From an uncultured Clostridia bacterium (GTDB lineage Bacteria; Bacillota; Clostridia; Christensenellales; CAG-314): a DNA stretch of 5,632 nucleotides. The first letter of the stretch is position 1, and each line of letters starts with the position of its first letter. Shown here piece by piece: positions 5,088 to 5,632 of this stretch. The DNA is taken from positions 1 through 5,632 of the forward strand of contig CALLXO010000059.1 of assembly GCA_937875645.1 (NCBI GenBank), given 5' to 3'. A program made the translations under genes and the position numbers. The notes beneath the pieces are model-generated. The model was not told where the DNA came from and ran no database searches. It saw only the letters and a list, made by a program, of their open reading frames with translations.

Positions 5088-5398
5088 CAAATATTTTACC
5101 AAGTGTTGCATTAAACTTTACAATTTAGAAAAGATATTTATTGTTTAACATGCAGATTAAAAATCAGCTATGATGCATATATACATATAACTTCTGTGTA
5201 TTGTATTTGCAATGTAAAATATAAAAGTATTGCATTAATGCAATAGAATTTTTAAAATACTAACTCATTGTTGCAATTTTGATTATATAAATAAAATATA
5301 AAAAATAATGTATTATTTTTGCAAAATTTAAAGTATCATATGTCTAAATATAATACAACATAAATTTTCGTACATAAAAAAAGCAATAAAGCTAAAAA
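5088..5398. other. AT-rich gene-free spacer
   Basis: About 310 bp of very AT-rich sequence between the transposase remnant and the DegV gene. No open frame of useful length, tRNA or rRNA is seen on either strand. It contains several TTGCA/TGCAA copies (near 5106, 5206, 5231, 5270 and 5320), an 18-bp palindrome (5228-5245) and, just after the DegV stop, a weak AGC-TTTATT-GCT plus T7 string on the minus strand that is too short a stem to call as a terminator. It may be eroded insertion-sequence DNA. Confidence 0.5.
5228..5245. repeat. Perfect 18-bp palindrome
   Basis: TATTGCATTAATGCAATA is its own reverse complement over 18 bp. There is no T tract beyond what the AT-rich background gives, so it is not an intrinsic terminator. 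It could be an operator for a dimeric regulator or part of a decayed mobile element; no adjacent gene start supports an operator role. Confidence 0.5.
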
Positions 5399-5632
5399 CT
5401 ATTTCTCTTTCTGCTCAACGGTCAGCCGTTTTGTTCCTTCAAAAACCAGTCCCAAAGTGCCCGGCCCTGTGTGAGAACCTATAACAGGCCCAATATAGCC
5501 AATAGTGATCTCTTTTATCCCTTCTTCCAAAAGCAACTTTTTAAGTTCCGTCGCTGTTTCGATATCGTCGGCGTGTGCTATGTAGGCGCTTGTTTCCCCT
5601 TCGGCGCGGTATTTAAGCAGCGATTTGACCAA
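5399..5632 (-). CDS. DegV-family protein, C-terminal fragment (cut by window edge)
   Basis: The last 77 codons of a gene that enters from the right edge; the first in-window codon is TTG and is almost certainly internal, since DegV proteins are about 280 residues. The fragment shows the C-terminal domain: AYIAHADDIETATELKKLL, then ITIGYIGPVIGSHTGPGTLG (the conserved glycine/histidine loop near the lipid-binding cleft) and the final LVFEGTKR strand. DegV proteins (related to FakB) bind a fatty acid and, in FakB, present it to the kinase FakA for phosphorylation; many copies have no assigned role. The stop at 5401-5399 is followed by a long AT-rich spacer rather than another gene in the same direction. 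Confidence 0.92.
   Translation of the reverse strand: MVKSLLKYRAEGETSAYIAHADDIETATELKKLLLEEGIKEITIGYIGPVIGSHTGPGTLGLVFEGTKRLTVEQKEK

Overview
The window is AT-rich and most likely from a low-GC anaerobic member of the Bacillota (Clostridia). Evidence for this is the purine-rich Shine-Dalgarno sequences, TTGACA-type promoters, an FMN riboswitch with a Gram-positive style terminator platform, and gene families typical of gut Clostridia (FlK-like thioesterase, clostridial pyridoxamine kinase, DegV protein, MaoC hydratase next to an acyl-CoA dehydrogenase). The exact taxon cannot be read from the sequence.

Layout, left to right. 1-544 (minus): a MaoC/PhaJ-like enoyl-CoA hydratase followed 9 bp later by the 5' end of an acyl-CoA dehydrogenase, an acyl-CoA (butyrate-type) operon that leaves the window on the left. 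545-799: spacer with a possible promoter. 800-1882 (minus): a divergent alanine racemase. 1991-2380 (plus): methylglyoxal synthase, divergent from alr and followed by a terminator. 2460-2747: no intact gene, but a decayed plus-strand reading frame. 2748-4562 (minus): a compact three-gene operon of ECF-transporter S component, pyridoxal/pyridoxamine kinase and FlK-like thioesterase, read from a strong promoter through an FMN riboswitch. 4832-5398: about 570 bp without an intact gene; it holds a terminator-like hairpin, the decayed N-terminus of an IS30-type transposase and an 18-bp palindrome. 5399-5632 (minus): the C-terminal part of a DegV-family protein that enters from the right edge.

The most interesting element is the riboswitch operon. 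The aptamer at 4643-4791 matches the FMN (RFN) consensus at almost every conserved block, yet the transporter it controls looks like the COG4720 (PdxU/HmpT) family rather than classical RibU, and the next gene is a vitamin B6 kinase. This suggests FMN-controlled B6 uptake and trapping, or a riboflavin transporter of an unexpected family. The terminator hairpin of the riboswitch also contains the Shine-Dalgarno sequence of the first gene, so a single hairpin could block both transcription and translation. Two PLP-linked functions (alanine racemase and the B6 kinase) lie near each other but in separate transcription units.
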